64,000 nucleotides of DNA, from positions 60,865 to 124,864 of the IMG/VR virus record IMGVR_UViG_3300030419_007196. One strand, given 5' to 3'. The position numbers and the translations under genes were made by a program. Every line of letters starts with the position of its first letter. The first letter of the stretch is position 1. Below are positions 25,988 to 34,888 of the stretch, piece by piece. The DNA comes from a virus. The notes beneath the pieces are model-generated. The model was not told where the DNA came from, did no database searches, and was given only the letters and a program-made list of their open reading frames with translations.

Positions 25988-27783
25988 TAAATTACTACCC
26001 CCACAATATCTACATCCGGATATCTAAGTTCCAACACCGTGTTCTCTGGTACAAAAACAAATCGACCGTCAGCGCTTATGTTTGACTCAATATCATATGA
26101 AGTGTCGCTATAAGCGGTGCCAAACTTGTTAACAATTTTCACAGTTTTTGTATCGACAACCTCAGTTATATCGTTTAAAAGTTTATAAATCTCAGAAATA
26201 TAAAATGGTGTACCCATTAAAAGTTTATTCTCAAAGCGTTTTTTAATAGCTAGAATAGCCTTGTTTAGAACATCAGTAGTATTTGCCTCTGTTTTTGAAA
26301 TTAAACTAAACTCTATGCCAATATTCACCACCTTGCCGTCTATGATATCTATGGTATCATTCATAACTCTGTAGTGGTTTAACCAAGTCTTTAAATTTTC
26401 TTTTACAGTCGAAGGAGTTGATACTAAAAATCCATTTTTATCCTCAGATACGGCAAATATATTTAGATTTCTTTTAAAAGAATCATTATCCCTAACAACA
26501 TTTGCTCTTTTTACGGCACCAAATTTTGATGGCATTCTATAGATTAAAGAAATATAATCGTCTTTGGTTACCGCTCTATTTTGACTTGCAAACGCAGCGA
26601 GTCCTCTAACTCTCAATTCTTCCGCTAGAACAGGCTTGACCTGACCCGTAATTTGTTCCTCGTTCTCCACCTCTAAGGTTGATACCACCTTGTCTTTAAT
26701 GTTTGCGGATACATCGGAATTCTTATAAGCTATAATGGGGCTTGAAACCTTTGAAACAGACCCAACTGGGACATTTACATTATCGGCGGTATTTTTTCTG
26801 TATTTAATCGTTATATCGCCAACGGGTGGTAAAACACCCAGCTTGTCCGAATCTAAAATTTTATTTGGATCAAATGTGTCGTCTGTATAATATTCCTTTG
26901 CTTTCTTTTCTATTATGACGCTAGCTGGGTCTGGAAACTCGTTATTGCTTATCGATGTCTCTGACCCTGAGCCAAACTTAATCTTGGTCCCACCATCGAA
27001 AGTGTGTTCTACAACAAACCTCCTAGCAGCTAATTTGGGCTTAATAATGTAGGGAGCTTCCTCCACACTATTCTGATCGAAGTTTCTTAATGTTTCAAAA
27101 ACTATATTTTGTGATAAATATTGAACTTCAAAATATTCGTTGCCGTCTTTATCTATAACTGAAATGATCTCTGTCACATTCGTATCGTCAATTTCAATTT
27201 CTAAAAATTTAGAAAGAGATGTTATTGTTGATGTTTGGGTTTCGATAAGCCCAGAGACAACATCTCCATAAGCCTTATATGCGTATGTTACTGGCTTTTT
27301 GCCGTCATCTTCGCCAACGACTATCTGAGTATCTTCTCTTGAAAAATCAACATCCTCGACCAGAGTAAAGGCTGCGCCACCGTCTGAAGTTACAATAGTG
27401 TTCTTCTTCAGCATGGGTAAATTAGATGCGATAGGCTGTGAGCCGGCCTCGTCTGATTGTGCTGGCACTTCGACATAAAAAGCACACTTGCCGGTCGAAG
27501 TTGAGGCACCGGGATACTTATAGCCAAGTTGCTTGGCCAGTTTGGCAATATTTTCTGCTTCGATGGCGCTATCGATCAACATTTCGTTTGTTTGGTAGTC
27601 CACATAAAAAGAAAGCATGTCTCCAACATATGATACCATGTCAAATACCATAGCACCAAAACTTGACTGATTAAAATCTTGATATGTTTCCGGGTAATAT
27701 ACCTTTGCATAGTTAACAAGATCTTGCTTAATAGATTCAAAATCTCTACTGGTTAAATTTATCGGTGGTCGTTTATTAGTCAT
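25987..27783 (-). CDS. Baseplate wedge protein, gp6/J-like
   Basis: 598 residues. The N-terminus PPINLTSRDFESIKQDLVNY then FGAMVFDMVSYVGDMLSFYV and QTNEMLIDSAIEAENIAKLA is the characteristic opening of T4 gp6-like and phage Mu/P2 J-like wedge proteins. The middle has a long beta region and the C-terminal part contains VTKDDYISLIYRMPSKFGAV, also typical. T4 gp6 is slightly longer (660). The protein forms the ring of the contractile-tail baseplate. It is 1 nt from the gp25-like gene, the same adjacency as in T4, which makes the assignment firm. Confidence 0.9.
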   Translation of the reverse strand: MTNKRPPINLTSRDFESIKQDLVNYAKVYYPETYQDFNQSSFGAMVFDMVSYVGDMLSFYVDYQTNEMLIDSAIEAENIAKLAKQLGYKYPGASTSTGKCAFYVEVPAQSDEAGSQPIASNLPMLKKNTIVTSDGGAAFTLVEDVDFSREDTQIVVGEDDGKKPVTYAYKAYGDVVSGLIETQTSTITSLSKFLEIEIDDTNVTEIISVIDKDGNEYFEVQYLSQNIVFETLRNFDQNSVEEAPYIIKPKLAARRFVVEHTFDGGTKIKFGSGSETSISNNEFPDPASVIIEKKAKEYYTDDTFDPNKILDSDKLGVLPPVGDITIKYRKNTADNVNVPVGSVSKVSSPIIAYKNSDVSANIKDKVVSTLEVENEEQITGQVKPVLAEELRVRGLAAFASQNRAVTKDDYISLIYRMPSKFGAVKRANVVRDNDSFKRNLNIFAVSEDKNGFLVSTPSTVKENLKTWLNHYRVMNDTIDIIDGKVVNIGIEFSLISKTEANTTDVLNKAILAIKKRFENKLLMGTPFYISEIYKLLNDITEVVDTKTVKIVNKFGTAYSDTSYDIESNISADGRFVFVPENTVLELRYPDVDIVGVVI

Positions 27784-27784
27784 T

Positions 27785-28195
27785 TTATAAGCTCGCTAAT
27801 GTATTGTCTATATTTAGGTCCACTAAATCGTTGATCCCCAAAGCTGGTATAAAGTATTCGACTCTAACATATAATTGATTTTTTGCCTCATCAAACGCAC
27901 AATCAGCAGAAATTATACTTACTGCAGGTAAATACTTTGCTGCTTGACTATAGATCCTTTCTGATATTTCCTCTTTTGTTTGCGTCGTAAAATTTTCGAA
28001 CAAATATCTGCTTAGTCCAACGCCAAAATCCGAGTTCATGACTCTCTCGCCGGGATTAGTAAGCATTAAATTTTTAAAATTTTGTTTTATTTCTTCTGTT
28101 GGGTCTACAATTAAAGCATAAGGGCCGTTGACTTTATCATAAGCCAGCGGTAATCTTGGTCCAATACCTATATAATCTTGTTTTATAATAGCCAT
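27785..28195 (-). CDS. Baseplate wedge protein gp25-like
   Basis: 136 residues. The segment KQNFKNLMLTNPGERVMNSD then FGVGLSRYLFENFT is the signature of the gp25/GPW family: a TxxGER motif followed by F-G and a helix ending LFE. The end, LYVRVEYFIPALGINDLVDL, forms the final strands. gp25 joins wedges and contacts the sheath in contractile tails. Length matches T4 gp25 (132). It lies directly upstream (in transcription) of the gp6-like gene. Confidence 0.92.
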   Translation of the reverse strand: MAIIKQDYIGIGPRLPLAYDKVNGPYALIVDPTEEIKQNFKNLMLTNPGERVMNSDFGVGLSRYLFENFTTQTKEEISERIYSQAAKYLPAVSIISADCAFDEAKNQLYVRVEYFIPALGINDLVDLNIDNTLASL

Positions 28196-28196
28196 A

Positions 28197-28766
28197 TTAT
28201 AGTAAATAGCTCTTAATTGTTTCTGCTAGTATTATATCGCAAAGATTTTTAAAAGCATCCGTTTTTGTTGATAGTGACGGCATCGTCTGTGCCTGTGTTA
28301 CTTGGTCTCCGCTTAGGCCCAAGAAAATAGTAGCAAATCCCCCATATTTTGCCTGAGCATAATTGTCTATCACCTTTATATCTTTAAGGCTTATATCTTT
28401 AGTAAAGACTGGGCCGTTGACTATCTTTAAACTTTCATCAATCGCGATGACGCCGATAAATTCTCCGCTGACGCCGCCTTTTAACACGGCGGTTGCTGAA
28501 TTTGGTAGATTTTTCAAGTCAAACTGCCCACTTAAATCCCAAATTCCATACAATTTTGCACTAGAATTGTTGTATTTGTAAAATGTTGCACCCTCTAGAC
28601 CCGGGGCTTTGCCATCAATTTTCCAAGATAGTGGCCCGCTAACTTCGCCCTTTGGCTGTTTTTCTGTTTTAACCCACGATATTTTATTTAAAAAAGATAA
28701 GTCAACCGAATTGTTAATCTGTTGGTCCGCTACACTACCATTTAAAATATATGTCTTTATAGCCAT
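28197..28766 (-). CDS. Baseplate-region protein, function unknown
   Basis: 189 residues, beta-rich with a helical end. Visible segments are MAIKTYILNGSVADQQINNS, a Gly-rich LKGGVSGEFIGVIAID strand pair near residue 95 and a C-terminal helix KNLCDIILAETIKSYLL. No domain is recognised. It is 1 nt from the gp25-like gene and shares 1 nt with the 149-residue gene, so it is probably a wedge or tail-completion component. Confidence 0.6.
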   Translation of the reverse strand: MAIKTYILNGSVADQQINNSVDLSFLNKISWVKTEKQPKGEVSGPLSWKIDGKAPGLEGATFYKYNNSSAKLYGIWDLSGQFDLKNLPNSATAVLKGGVSGEFIGVIAIDESLKIVNGPVFTKDISLKDIKVIDNYAQAKYGGFATIFLGLSGDQVTQAQTMPSLSTKTDAFKNLCDIILAETIKSYLL

Positions 28767-29215
28767 TATAGACCCCTCTCAATTAGTTCGGCCATAGCTT
28801 CTACAAAAATTTGTTGCAGGTAATAGTCGCCAATTTCGCTGGTACTATAACCCAAAGATACACCGCCAATAGAATAGGAGGCGCCCTTTTTTGCCTCCGC
28901 TATGGACTTAAGTTCGCTGTCTATTTTTCTAGCTATGAACTTATCGTCCTTAATTGTTTTAGATAGGAATGCGCCAAGTCTGTAGAGTTTTCTAAAATTA
29001 ACATCAATTTCTTTGACAAACTCTTCGTACCAGTTAGTATTCTTCAAATATGCGACTGCCCTTGCTTCATAGTTGGATTGTGGTCCGGGCGCTTTAGCAA
29101 TATTATTTAAGATATTTGGAAAATCACCCAGCACTTTATCAACAATAAAAATTTTTGCCCTCTCGTGGCAAACAGAACCTAAAACAAATTTTACATATTC
29201 AGCTTTACCTAACAT
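28766..29215 (-). CDS. Small baseplate-region protein, function unknown
   Basis: 149 residues, mostly helical, with a GASYSIGGVSLGYSTSEIGD hairpin-like stretch near residues 110-130 and a final helix QQIFVEAMAELIERGL. The glycine-serine loop between helices recalls short phage tail-completion proteins, but I cannot name the family. Neighbours are tail genes on both sides with 1 and 11 nt spacing. Confidence 0.6.
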   Translation of the reverse strand: MLGKAEYVKFVLGSVCHERAKIFIVDKVLGDFPNILNNIAKAPGPQSNYEARAVAYLKNTNWYEEFVKEIDVNFRKLYRLGAFLSKTIKDDKFIARKIDSELKSIAEAKKGASYSIGGVSLGYSTSEIGDYYLQQIFVEAMAELIERGL

Positions 29216-29226
29216 TCTCTAATCCT

Positions 29227-31692
29227 TTATTTTTTTGACAACAATTTTTTTACAAAAGCTTTTCTAACAAGCCCTTTTGCATAAAGATCTTTGAGCGATT
29301 TTTCGCCGGCCTCATCTTTCTTGGAATCTAAAGTTACAACAAATCCCGGCTCATATACAAAACAATTCTCTTTATTATAAACTCCAAATATGACACGAAT
29401 TGGCTTGTCTGGAATTGTATTATAAAAATCAACGTCGAACTTTTCTTTTTTACCCGGCTTACATAAGGAGCCGCCGGCACCCTTTATTATATTTTCTACT
29501 TCGCTTTTGGTATAGTACCCTTTCAAATATGCATCCCGAAGAGTAAGCTCCTTCCCGCTTTTAAACTCCTCAGAATCTTCAGGCGGTATAACAACATAAT
29601 ACAGCGATATCTGCTGTGCAAATTCTTGATCGGTGGGCGCAGGCGCTTGGTCATCTCTAGCGGCAAAAATTTCTTTTATACTAGCTTCGAAAGATTTTTC
29701 ATATGCGCCCTTTTTCTTCTCTGTCTCTGCAGCAATTTTGGCCATGTTAATATCAAATATATCTAAAACTGCATGGCTATATGTAGTTTCAAAAAGCTCT
29801 GCTTCTCCGCAAATATCTGCCAAAGTTGAATTTTCCAGATTCTTTGAAATATCAGAGTTATCGTAAACCCATTTGAGCGGTGGGCCACCATTCATCAGAT
29901 AATCTGTGAAAAACTTAGTTGATGAGGTTCCATTTATTGTTTTATTCCACACGTCATAATCTGTGTTCGCGCCCGTTTCATTAGGTAAAACTGGATTTAT
30001 ATCTTGTATTTCTGGGTAGTTTTGCAAAGAAGGAAAACCTAGATAAATTTGATATTCGTTTTTTAATTGATCAAATTGAGCTTTAACACCTTGATTAAAC
30101 AAGTTGTTCAAGCCAAGAGTGTTCAGAACATTATTGATAGGAATTGCAGGCACCCTGTTGTTTATATTTAAAATCTGGCATATTTCTGCCAAATAAGCCT
30201 GCGCATCTTCCTTCATTTTGCTATCTACTTTTTGACATGGTTCCGCTGGGCAATCTTTTGGACTTGCGTCCTCAACAAGCTGAAAAACGTTGACATTCTC
30301 TCTTAAGAATTTAAAAAATTTCAAAATCCTTTTTTCTGTATCTAACTTTAGCACTATAAACTGTTTTCTATTGCCAATTTCTATCATGTCCGCTATAGTA
30401 AAGCAATTATACTCACCCAACATGAGATAAACTAGTTCTTTTGTGCCCAATTCCCTTGTTGCATCGACCATTTCATACTTTTTTGTTGCAACATTAAACT
30501 GCTTTCTCTTATAAACTTCACTTTTAAAGTCGTAAATAGCAGTAAAATATTTTCGAATAACAACAATTAGGCTGGCAATCGCCATAGAATTTTCCTCTTT
30601 AGAGGGGGTTTTCCATAATCCAAGTTTATTTTTAGTGGTTCCCTCTGGGGGTGGTCCAATTGAGGCTTTTTGAGCCTCTAATAGGCCATGTACTCTTGCT
30701 TCTTTTATACCCTCTGTAAGCACAGAATCAGAAATACTTTCATTAAGATTGAGCTTTTCTAGCGAATTATCTATAAATTCTGACAGGCTACCTATTGATT
30801 CGTCCTCAAACGATTCAACCAATCCGTCTGTGAGACGAAGCATGATCTTTGACAGTTTTCTGATTAAAGGTGTGAGTGCAACACATGTAGCGTAACAAAG
30901 AGCCTCTATCAATAATTTTCTTAAGATTAAATGAATATTCACATTTGGAATTAAAGGTACTGGTGGCAGTTTAAACAAAGGTAAAACGTCTGGAAATTCT
31001 GGCAGATCTTTTCTTATAATTGTTGTAAGTTCTGCGCCGCATGGCTCGATTTCTCTGGTAATTTGCTCTATTTCTTCCTGCGATAGAGCGCCGACAATCT
31101 TCTTCAAAAGTTCTCTTATATAAAATGACATCAAAAACTGAAGGGGTATTGCATTAAAAAACTGTTCAAAGTATGGATTGACACATGCGGTGGGGTCTGT
31201 TGGCCTAGTTAATTGATCTAGTACAGAAAGTAAATTTGTAATAGTGTCAAACCCCAAGCCATCTTCTGCTATATCCTTTACAAACTCTTCCGATTCTGCA
31301 TACAAGGGAGATTTTAGTAAACACCCATATGCCGTTTCTCCAAGCGCCTCTTTACTAAAAGGGTCTGTTTCTTCTTGAGGTTCTTGAAAAGCTACATTCA
31401 AAATATCATCAGGTGCGCTTTTACCATTTAATTTTTTCCCCTTACAAAAAGAAGTTGATTGATTGGCAGACTGATTTAATTCAACGAGCAAATCATTAAG
31501 TTTTTCTATATTAGTAAAAGAAGATCCATACGCGAGCGCGGCGTTAAATAACGGGCCGGCGGATACATCAAAAAAGGCACTATATAAGCCGTCTTCCAGC
31601 CCGCCCGGGTTTACACCGGAATCTTCCGATTGATTTTCGATCCTTTTTTTATCTAAAGTATCGTTTTTAATTTGTTGTTTTTTCTCAGTCAT
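29227..31692 (-). CDS. Large mainly helical virion protein of the baseplate region
   Basis: 821 residues. The N-terminus is highly charged (MTEKKQQIKNDTLDKKRIEN); the body is largely amphipathic helices with a hydrophobic stretch ILRKLLIEALCYATCVALTP near residue 255 that is not flanked like a membrane anchor. A Lys-rich end (RKAFVKKLLSKK) and two similar short segments, SGKELTLRDAYLKGYYTKSE and AGEKSLKDLYAKGLVRKAFV, look like a repeated helical-hairpin motif near the C-terminus. It sits between baseplate genes, 1 nt from the next. Likely a structural or tape-like internal component; no family recognised. Confidence 0.65.
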   Translation of the reverse strand: MTEKKQQIKNDTLDKKRIENQSEDSGVNPGGLEDGLYSAFFDVSAGPLFNAALAYGSSFTNIEKLNDLLVELNQSANQSTSFCKGKKLNGKSAPDDILNVAFQEPQEETDPFSKEALGETAYGCLLKSPLYAESEEFVKDIAEDGLGFDTITNLLSVLDQLTRPTDPTACVNPYFEQFFNAIPLQFLMSFYIRELLKKIVGALSQEEIEQITREIEPCGAELTTIIRKDLPEFPDVLPLFKLPPVPLIPNVNIHLILRKLLIEALCYATCVALTPLIRKLSKIMLRLTDGLVESFEDESIGSLSEFIDNSLEKLNLNESISDSVLTEGIKEARVHGLLEAQKASIGPPPEGTTKNKLGLWKTPSKEENSMAIASLIVVIRKYFTAIYDFKSEVYKRKQFNVATKKYEMVDATRELGTKELVYLMLGEYNCFTIADMIEIGNRKQFIVLKLDTEKRILKFFKFLRENVNVFQLVEDASPKDCPAEPCQKVDSKMKEDAQAYLAEICQILNINNRVPAIPINNVLNTLGLNNLFNQGVKAQFDQLKNEYQIYLGFPSLQNYPEIQDINPVLPNETGANTDYDVWNKTINGTSSTKFFTDYLMNGGPPLKWVYDNSDISKNLENSTLADICGEAELFETTYSHAVLDIFDINMAKIAAETEKKKGAYEKSFEASIKEIFAARDDQAPAPTDQEFAQQISLYYVVIPPEDSEEFKSGKELTLRDAYLKGYYTKSEVENIIKGAGGSLCKPGKKEKFDVDFYNTIPDKPIRVIFGVYNKENCFVYEPGFVVTLDSKKDEAGEKSLKDLYAKGLVRKAFVKKLLSKK

Positions 31693-31693
31693 T

Positions 31694-32509
31694 TTAATTC
31701 AATTTGTGATGGTCACTAAGATAATTACCTTCGACTGCTGGACTTTGGTTCCAAGCGTTTAATATCGAGTTTAATTCAGTAATAACGTTGTCAACCTGAC
31801 CTTTAATTTCTGAAGGGGTAACTAAAACACCGTGAACGATGGCAGCAATTGATGGCGCTGATGGTAAAACGCCGGCTGGTACCTGTGGCACAAAATGGAA
31901 ATGGCCGGCGAATATTTTGGTCAAAGCTATCATGCGGAAAGCCAAATCAAATTGATTGTTATTAATATTACTTATAACCGTTTCTAGGTTGTGTATTGTC
32001 TTTCTAAGGCTTTTTCCCTTCACCATGGGTTCTAACGTGTCGGCGCTTTTTCCGTGGATTAGAGACACCCCAGCGCCCGTATTAAGCGACTTTTTATCCC
32101 TTACCAAACCCGTGTGCATATTGATGCCGCCCTTGCCGAACGCAACGTATCGATGATCATCTGCAAAAATTGTCACGTTAGAGAGTCCTTTTTCTGTTTC
32201 TGTGGTCGCTTGATTTTTCACCGGCTGAGGCAGTACAATACCATTAGGATTTCTATCTGGATTGAGAACATAACTTGTAGAGGCGGCTTGGTTAATGAAT
32301 ATTCCTGCTGCGCTCAACGATGCCTTAACCTCAGAAACTAATTTATCAGAATCGTCATTATTTATTGTGTTTGCGCCGGCCACTAATATTACTCGATCTG
32401 GCGCACGAATATTTTCTACTTTTCCATGCCTGTCTAATTGATAATTTTCATCAATAATGATCGCAGCGGATCCGTTTGACTCAACAATTTTTGCCTCTTT
32501 ATTGTTCAT
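31694..32509 (-). CDS. Probable baseplate hub or spike-region protein
   Basis: 271 residues. The first half has short beta strands and loops (DRVILVAGANTI, GKGGINMHTGLVRDKKS), and the second half has helices ending AVEGNYLSDHHKLN. The GKGGINMHTGL loop and beta composition would suit a spike or hub protein, but no PAAR, lysozyme or VgrG motif is visible. It shares 1 nt with 32509-33159 and is 1 nt from the 821-residue gene, so it is in the baseplate operon. Function is inferred from context. Confidence 0.55.
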   Translation of the reverse strand: MNNKEAKIVESNGSAAIIIDENYQLDRHGKVENIRAPDRVILVAGANTINNDDSDKLVSEVKASLSAAGIFINQAASTSYVLNPDRNPNGIVLPQPVKNQATTETEKGLSNVTIFADDHRYVAFGKGGINMHTGLVRDKKSLNTGAGVSLIHGKSADTLEPMVKGKSLRKTIHNLETVISNINNNQFDLAFRMIALTKIFAGHFHFVPQVPAGVLPSAPSIAAIVHGVLVTPSEIKGQVDNVITELNSILNAWNQSPAVEGNYLSDHHKLN

Positions 32510-33159
32510 TAGCTTCTCTTCTCTTTTGTTCCTGCCTGTGATGTTCTTGGTATGTGTTTAACCAATTCAGGCTCTCTAAGATTATCTCTATCATTAAATT
32601 TAAATATAAATTTTTGTTTTTTGTTACTGTTAATGCCACCATACTGGCTCTTATCAAAATTAACCCTCAGAAGAAAACTGGCTATGATTTCCTCTTCCAA
32701 AATTTGTATTTCTGCTATGTCCTTAACTATCTTTTTTCTAGGGAATAATACATGATAGAGTCCCTCTGAATAAAGAAAAAGAGAGACTCTATCTTGAATT
32801 TGAGAATAATCTAGTTTGCCACGGCCGCTGACTCGGTTTTCATCTATGTTTCTGTCATAGAAGGGGTCTGCGACAATATAATTTATATCTAAGCCCGGGC
32901 GGAAAGCGTTTTTAACTCTGCCAACTTTAGAAGTGGCAGATGGGTCGGCAGTTTCTAGGGCCTCTTTGGTGGTAACAGTTGTTGTGGTTCCAACAACGCG
33001 ATATTCGATCACGCCGACATATTCGTTTTGTCTTTTTCCTTCAGAAGTTGGTTCTTCTTTTTCAATTGCCCTTTCAAGAAGTTTTATAAAGTTTGTATCC
33101 GGATTTAAAAAATTTAAAGATGGATCTCTCTTAACAGATGGTCTAGCAGGCTTTGTCAT
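32509..33159 (-). CDS. Virion-module protein, function unknown
   Basis: 216 residues. Basic N-terminus (MTKPARPSVKRDPSLNFLNP), a beta-rich middle with EYVGVIEYRVVGTTTTVTT and a basic C-terminus (RTSQAGTKEKRS). No known domain. It is placed at the start of the tail gene run, overlapping the 102-residue gene by 4 nt. It may be a tail tube, terminator or baseplate component; the sequence does not say which. Confidence 0.6.
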   Translation of the reverse strand: MTKPARPSVKRDPSLNFLNPDTNFIKLLERAIEKEEPTSEGKRQNEYVGVIEYRVVGTTTTVTTKEALETADPSATSKVGRVKNAFRPGLDINYIVADPFYDRNIDENRVSGRGKLDYSQIQDRVSLFLYSEGLYHVLFPRKKIVKDIAEIQILEEEIIASFLLRVNFDKSQYGGINSNKKQKFIFKFNDRDNLREPELVKHIPRTSQAGTKEKRS

Positions 33160-33464
33160 TTTTCAGCCGCCTTGTTACCTTCACCCTGTATCACTTCAAA
33201 AATATTGTTTGTCTCTTCATCAGTTAAAGTTAAGTCCTCTTCAACCTGTTGCTGTTTTGCCAACATGTTTGCAAGTTTAACCAATTGTTCGTTAGATCTT
33301 TGAAGCGTCTCAACGTATTTGGCAGCTATTACACCAGACCTGCTATGGTTTGTTTCACCACTCTGTATTTCACCGCGCAACTCATTAAGCAGATCAACGG
33401 TAAGTTTTCTATCATCTTGTATGTTTTGTATACTATCTTGAATTAATTTTTTTGCATCAGCCAT
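33156..33464 (-). CDS. Small helical phage protein, function unknown
   Basis: 102 residues, almost entirely helical with two predicted coiled-coil helices: KKLIQDSIQNIQDDRKLTVD and YVETLQRSNEQLVKLANMLA. The C-terminus is acidic and Glu-rich. It starts 19 nt after the sigma factor stop and precedes virion genes. This type of short two-helix protein is frequent near packaging and tail genes in T4-like phages, but I cannot distinguish a terminase small subunit from a tail chaperone. Confidence 0.6.
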   Translation of the reverse strand: MADAKKLIQDSIQNIQDDRKLTVDLLNELRGEIQSGETNHSRSGVIAAKYVETLQRSNEQLVKLANMLAKQQQVEEDLTLTDEETNNIFEVIQGEGNKAAEK

Positions 33465-33483
33465 ACAATAAATATTATTAACG

Positions 33484-34182
33484 TTAAAATTCTGCCTTAT
33501 TCCACTGATGTTTAAAAGTCCTGTATCTCTCTCTGTATTTTTTCAAACTAGTGGCGATTTGTTTTGTATTGAGACCAGTTAATTCTCTTAAATAAAGAAA
33601 AATAGCTTTTTTATTTAAAATTTCAACATCATCCGGATTTTCAAGTATTGTTTTAATAGCGTGCAATACCCTTGCGTCATTTGTTATATGCTCTGTTTTT
33701 TGTTCCGCAGAGAGCCACCCATCTATATTTATTAAAAGATGTTGCCAAAACTCTGCAGCCTCTCTTTGTTCATTTAAACGATTTATTGTGACGAGCTTTT
33801 CCTCTTCCATGTTACCATGAACGTCATTAATGTCAATCTCGCGGCTAGCCCTCTTAGCATTTTTTTTCGCCTGTTGGATAAACCAATTTTTTGTTACAAC
33901 TGAAAAATAAGAAAATGCCTTGTGGCCACGCGATGCGTCATATTTTTCCAAAATTGTGACGAGCCAAAGCTTGCAATCATCCCTTAAATAATCTGAGTTG
34001 GGTAACGAGGTAAACTTATAAGTGTAGCAAATCTTATCAACCATTTCATTAAACGCGGGCTGAATCCATTTTTCGTACAATTTTTCTTTTTTATATCTAT
34101 CTTTAGTTGTTGCGTATTCTACTATTGCCAGTTCGTGTTCTTTTGTAAAATAGTGATTTTTTTTCCTCTTTCTTCTAGCCAT
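33484..34182 (-). CDS. T4 gp55-like late sigma factor
   Basis: 232 residues. Region 2-like helices include DDCKLWLVTILEKYDASRGH then KAFSYFSVVTKNWFIQQAKK, the sigma-70 region 2 pattern (short acidic helix, aromatic-rich promoter-melting helix). A C-terminal TGLNTKQIATSLKKYRERYR resembles a helix-turn-helix. T4 gp55 directs RNA polymerase to TATAAATA late promoters when joined by gp33 and the sliding clamp; this protein is longer than gp55 (185) owing to the C-terminal helices. It is encoded just before the virion genes. One NATAAATA candidate lies at 9870-9877. Confidence 0.82.
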   Translation of the reverse strand: MARRKRKKNHYFTKEHELAIVEYATTKDRYKKEKLYEKWIQPAFNEMVDKICYTYKFTSLPNSDYLRDDCKLWLVTILEKYDASRGHKAFSYFSVVTKNWFIQQAKKNAKRASREIDINDVHGNMEEEKLVTINRLNEQREAAEFWQHLLINIDGWLSAEQKTEHITNDARVLHAIKTILENPDDVEILNKKAIFLYLRELTGLNTKQIATSLKKYRERYRTFKHQWNKAEF

Positions 34183-34448
34183 TATTGTTCCTCATCAGAA
34201 AACCCAGCTAAAAAAGATTCAATATCATCTATAACATCTTTGCTGTGTAGAATTAGTTTCTCTATCGTGGGTTCACCAACATAAATTTCTGAATTGTTTA
34301 GTTGATTTAAATGTTCCCTAAAGACTTCTATTGATGACATTACGTTATCATAGTTGTCGTTAACAAACATCAACCTGTTAAACAGTTTATAGTTTACCCA
34401 CAAAGATACAACTGTAACTACCAACACCATTATTTCAAAAACGATCAT
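34182..34448 (-). CDS. Small single-pass membrane protein
   Basis: 88 residues. Residues 2-20 are hydrophobic (IVFEIMVLVVTVVSLWVNY), giving an N-terminal membrane anchor with the rest in the cytoplasm as charged helices. No signal-peptidase site is clear. It overlaps the sigma gene by 1 nt and the zinc-ribbon gene by 14 nt, so it is co-translated with the transcription-control genes. Function unknown. Confidence 0.62.
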   Translation of the reverse strand: MIVFEIMVLVVTVVSLWVNYKLFNRLMFVNDNYDNVMSSIEVFREHLNQLNNSEIYVGEPTIEKLILHSKDVIDDIESFLAGFSDEEQ

Positions 34449-34701
34449 CGTCTTTCTCCTTGTAATCTTCTATGTGTTTTTTTAAATCTTGTTTTGCGCG
34501 CACAATTGCATCTTCGACAACCTCTCCGACCTCTTTATCATTTTTAAGATCGTTTTTTTTATATGTCAAAAAACTTGGAGGGATTTTATATGGTGCACCC
34601 TCAAGACAATGTGGGCAAATGTCCGGAGTGGGAGCAGAAATAGACGCCCACTCTGACCATTCCTTATCGCAGCCGTCGCACCTATACAGGTACTTAGGCA
34701 T
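34435..34701 (-). CDS. FmdB-type zinc-ribbon protein
   Basis: 88 residues. The first 40 residues, MPKYLYRCDGCDKEWSEWAS then CPHC, hold two CxxC knuckles (C8-C11, C33-C36) in the order of FmdB-family zinc ribbons (start M-P-x-Y-x-Y-x-C-x-x-C). The rest is charged and helical. FmdB-like proteins are small putative regulators of unknown mechanism. In the sigma operon it may contact RNA polymerase or nucleic acid. Overlaps on both sides (8 and 14 nt). Confidence 0.75.
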   Translation of the reverse strand: MPKYLYRCDGCDKEWSEWASISAPTPDICPHCLEGAPYKIPPSFLTYKKNDLKNDKEVGEVVEDAIVRAKQDLKKHIEDYKEKDDDRF

Positions 34702-34876
34702 TTGCTTCCGACTTAAGTTCGAATGTTGGTGGGTTTAACACAACCAACTCGTCAGGCGCTGTATCTTCAGCGATAAAGTCCATTCCCTTTAGAACTGGAA
34801 CAATATCCGACTCTTCCAGTAGTGATTTTTGCAGGGCCATCATAATAGCCCCAAGTGCTTGATCTGATAATTTCAT
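34694..34876 (-). CDS. Small conserved-looking phage protein, possible gp33-position co-activator
   Basis: 60 residues: MKLSDQALGAIMMALQKSLL forms an amphipathic helix, followed by ESDIVPVLKGMDFIAEDTAP and a C-terminal LVVLNPPTFELK stretch. Short proteins of this form, beginning MKLSxxALGxxMMALQ and containing a NPPTF-type motif, recur in T4-like and cyanophage-type genomes in my memory, but their role is not established. Being first in the operon with the gp55-like sigma raises the idea of a gp33-like late co-activator; no motif proves it. A GGAG site precedes the start. Confidence 0.6.
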   Translation of the reverse strand: MKLSDQALGAIMMALQKSLLEESDIVPVLKGMDFIAEDTAPDELVVLNPPTFELKSEANA

Positions 34877-34888
34877 TTAAATTCTCCA

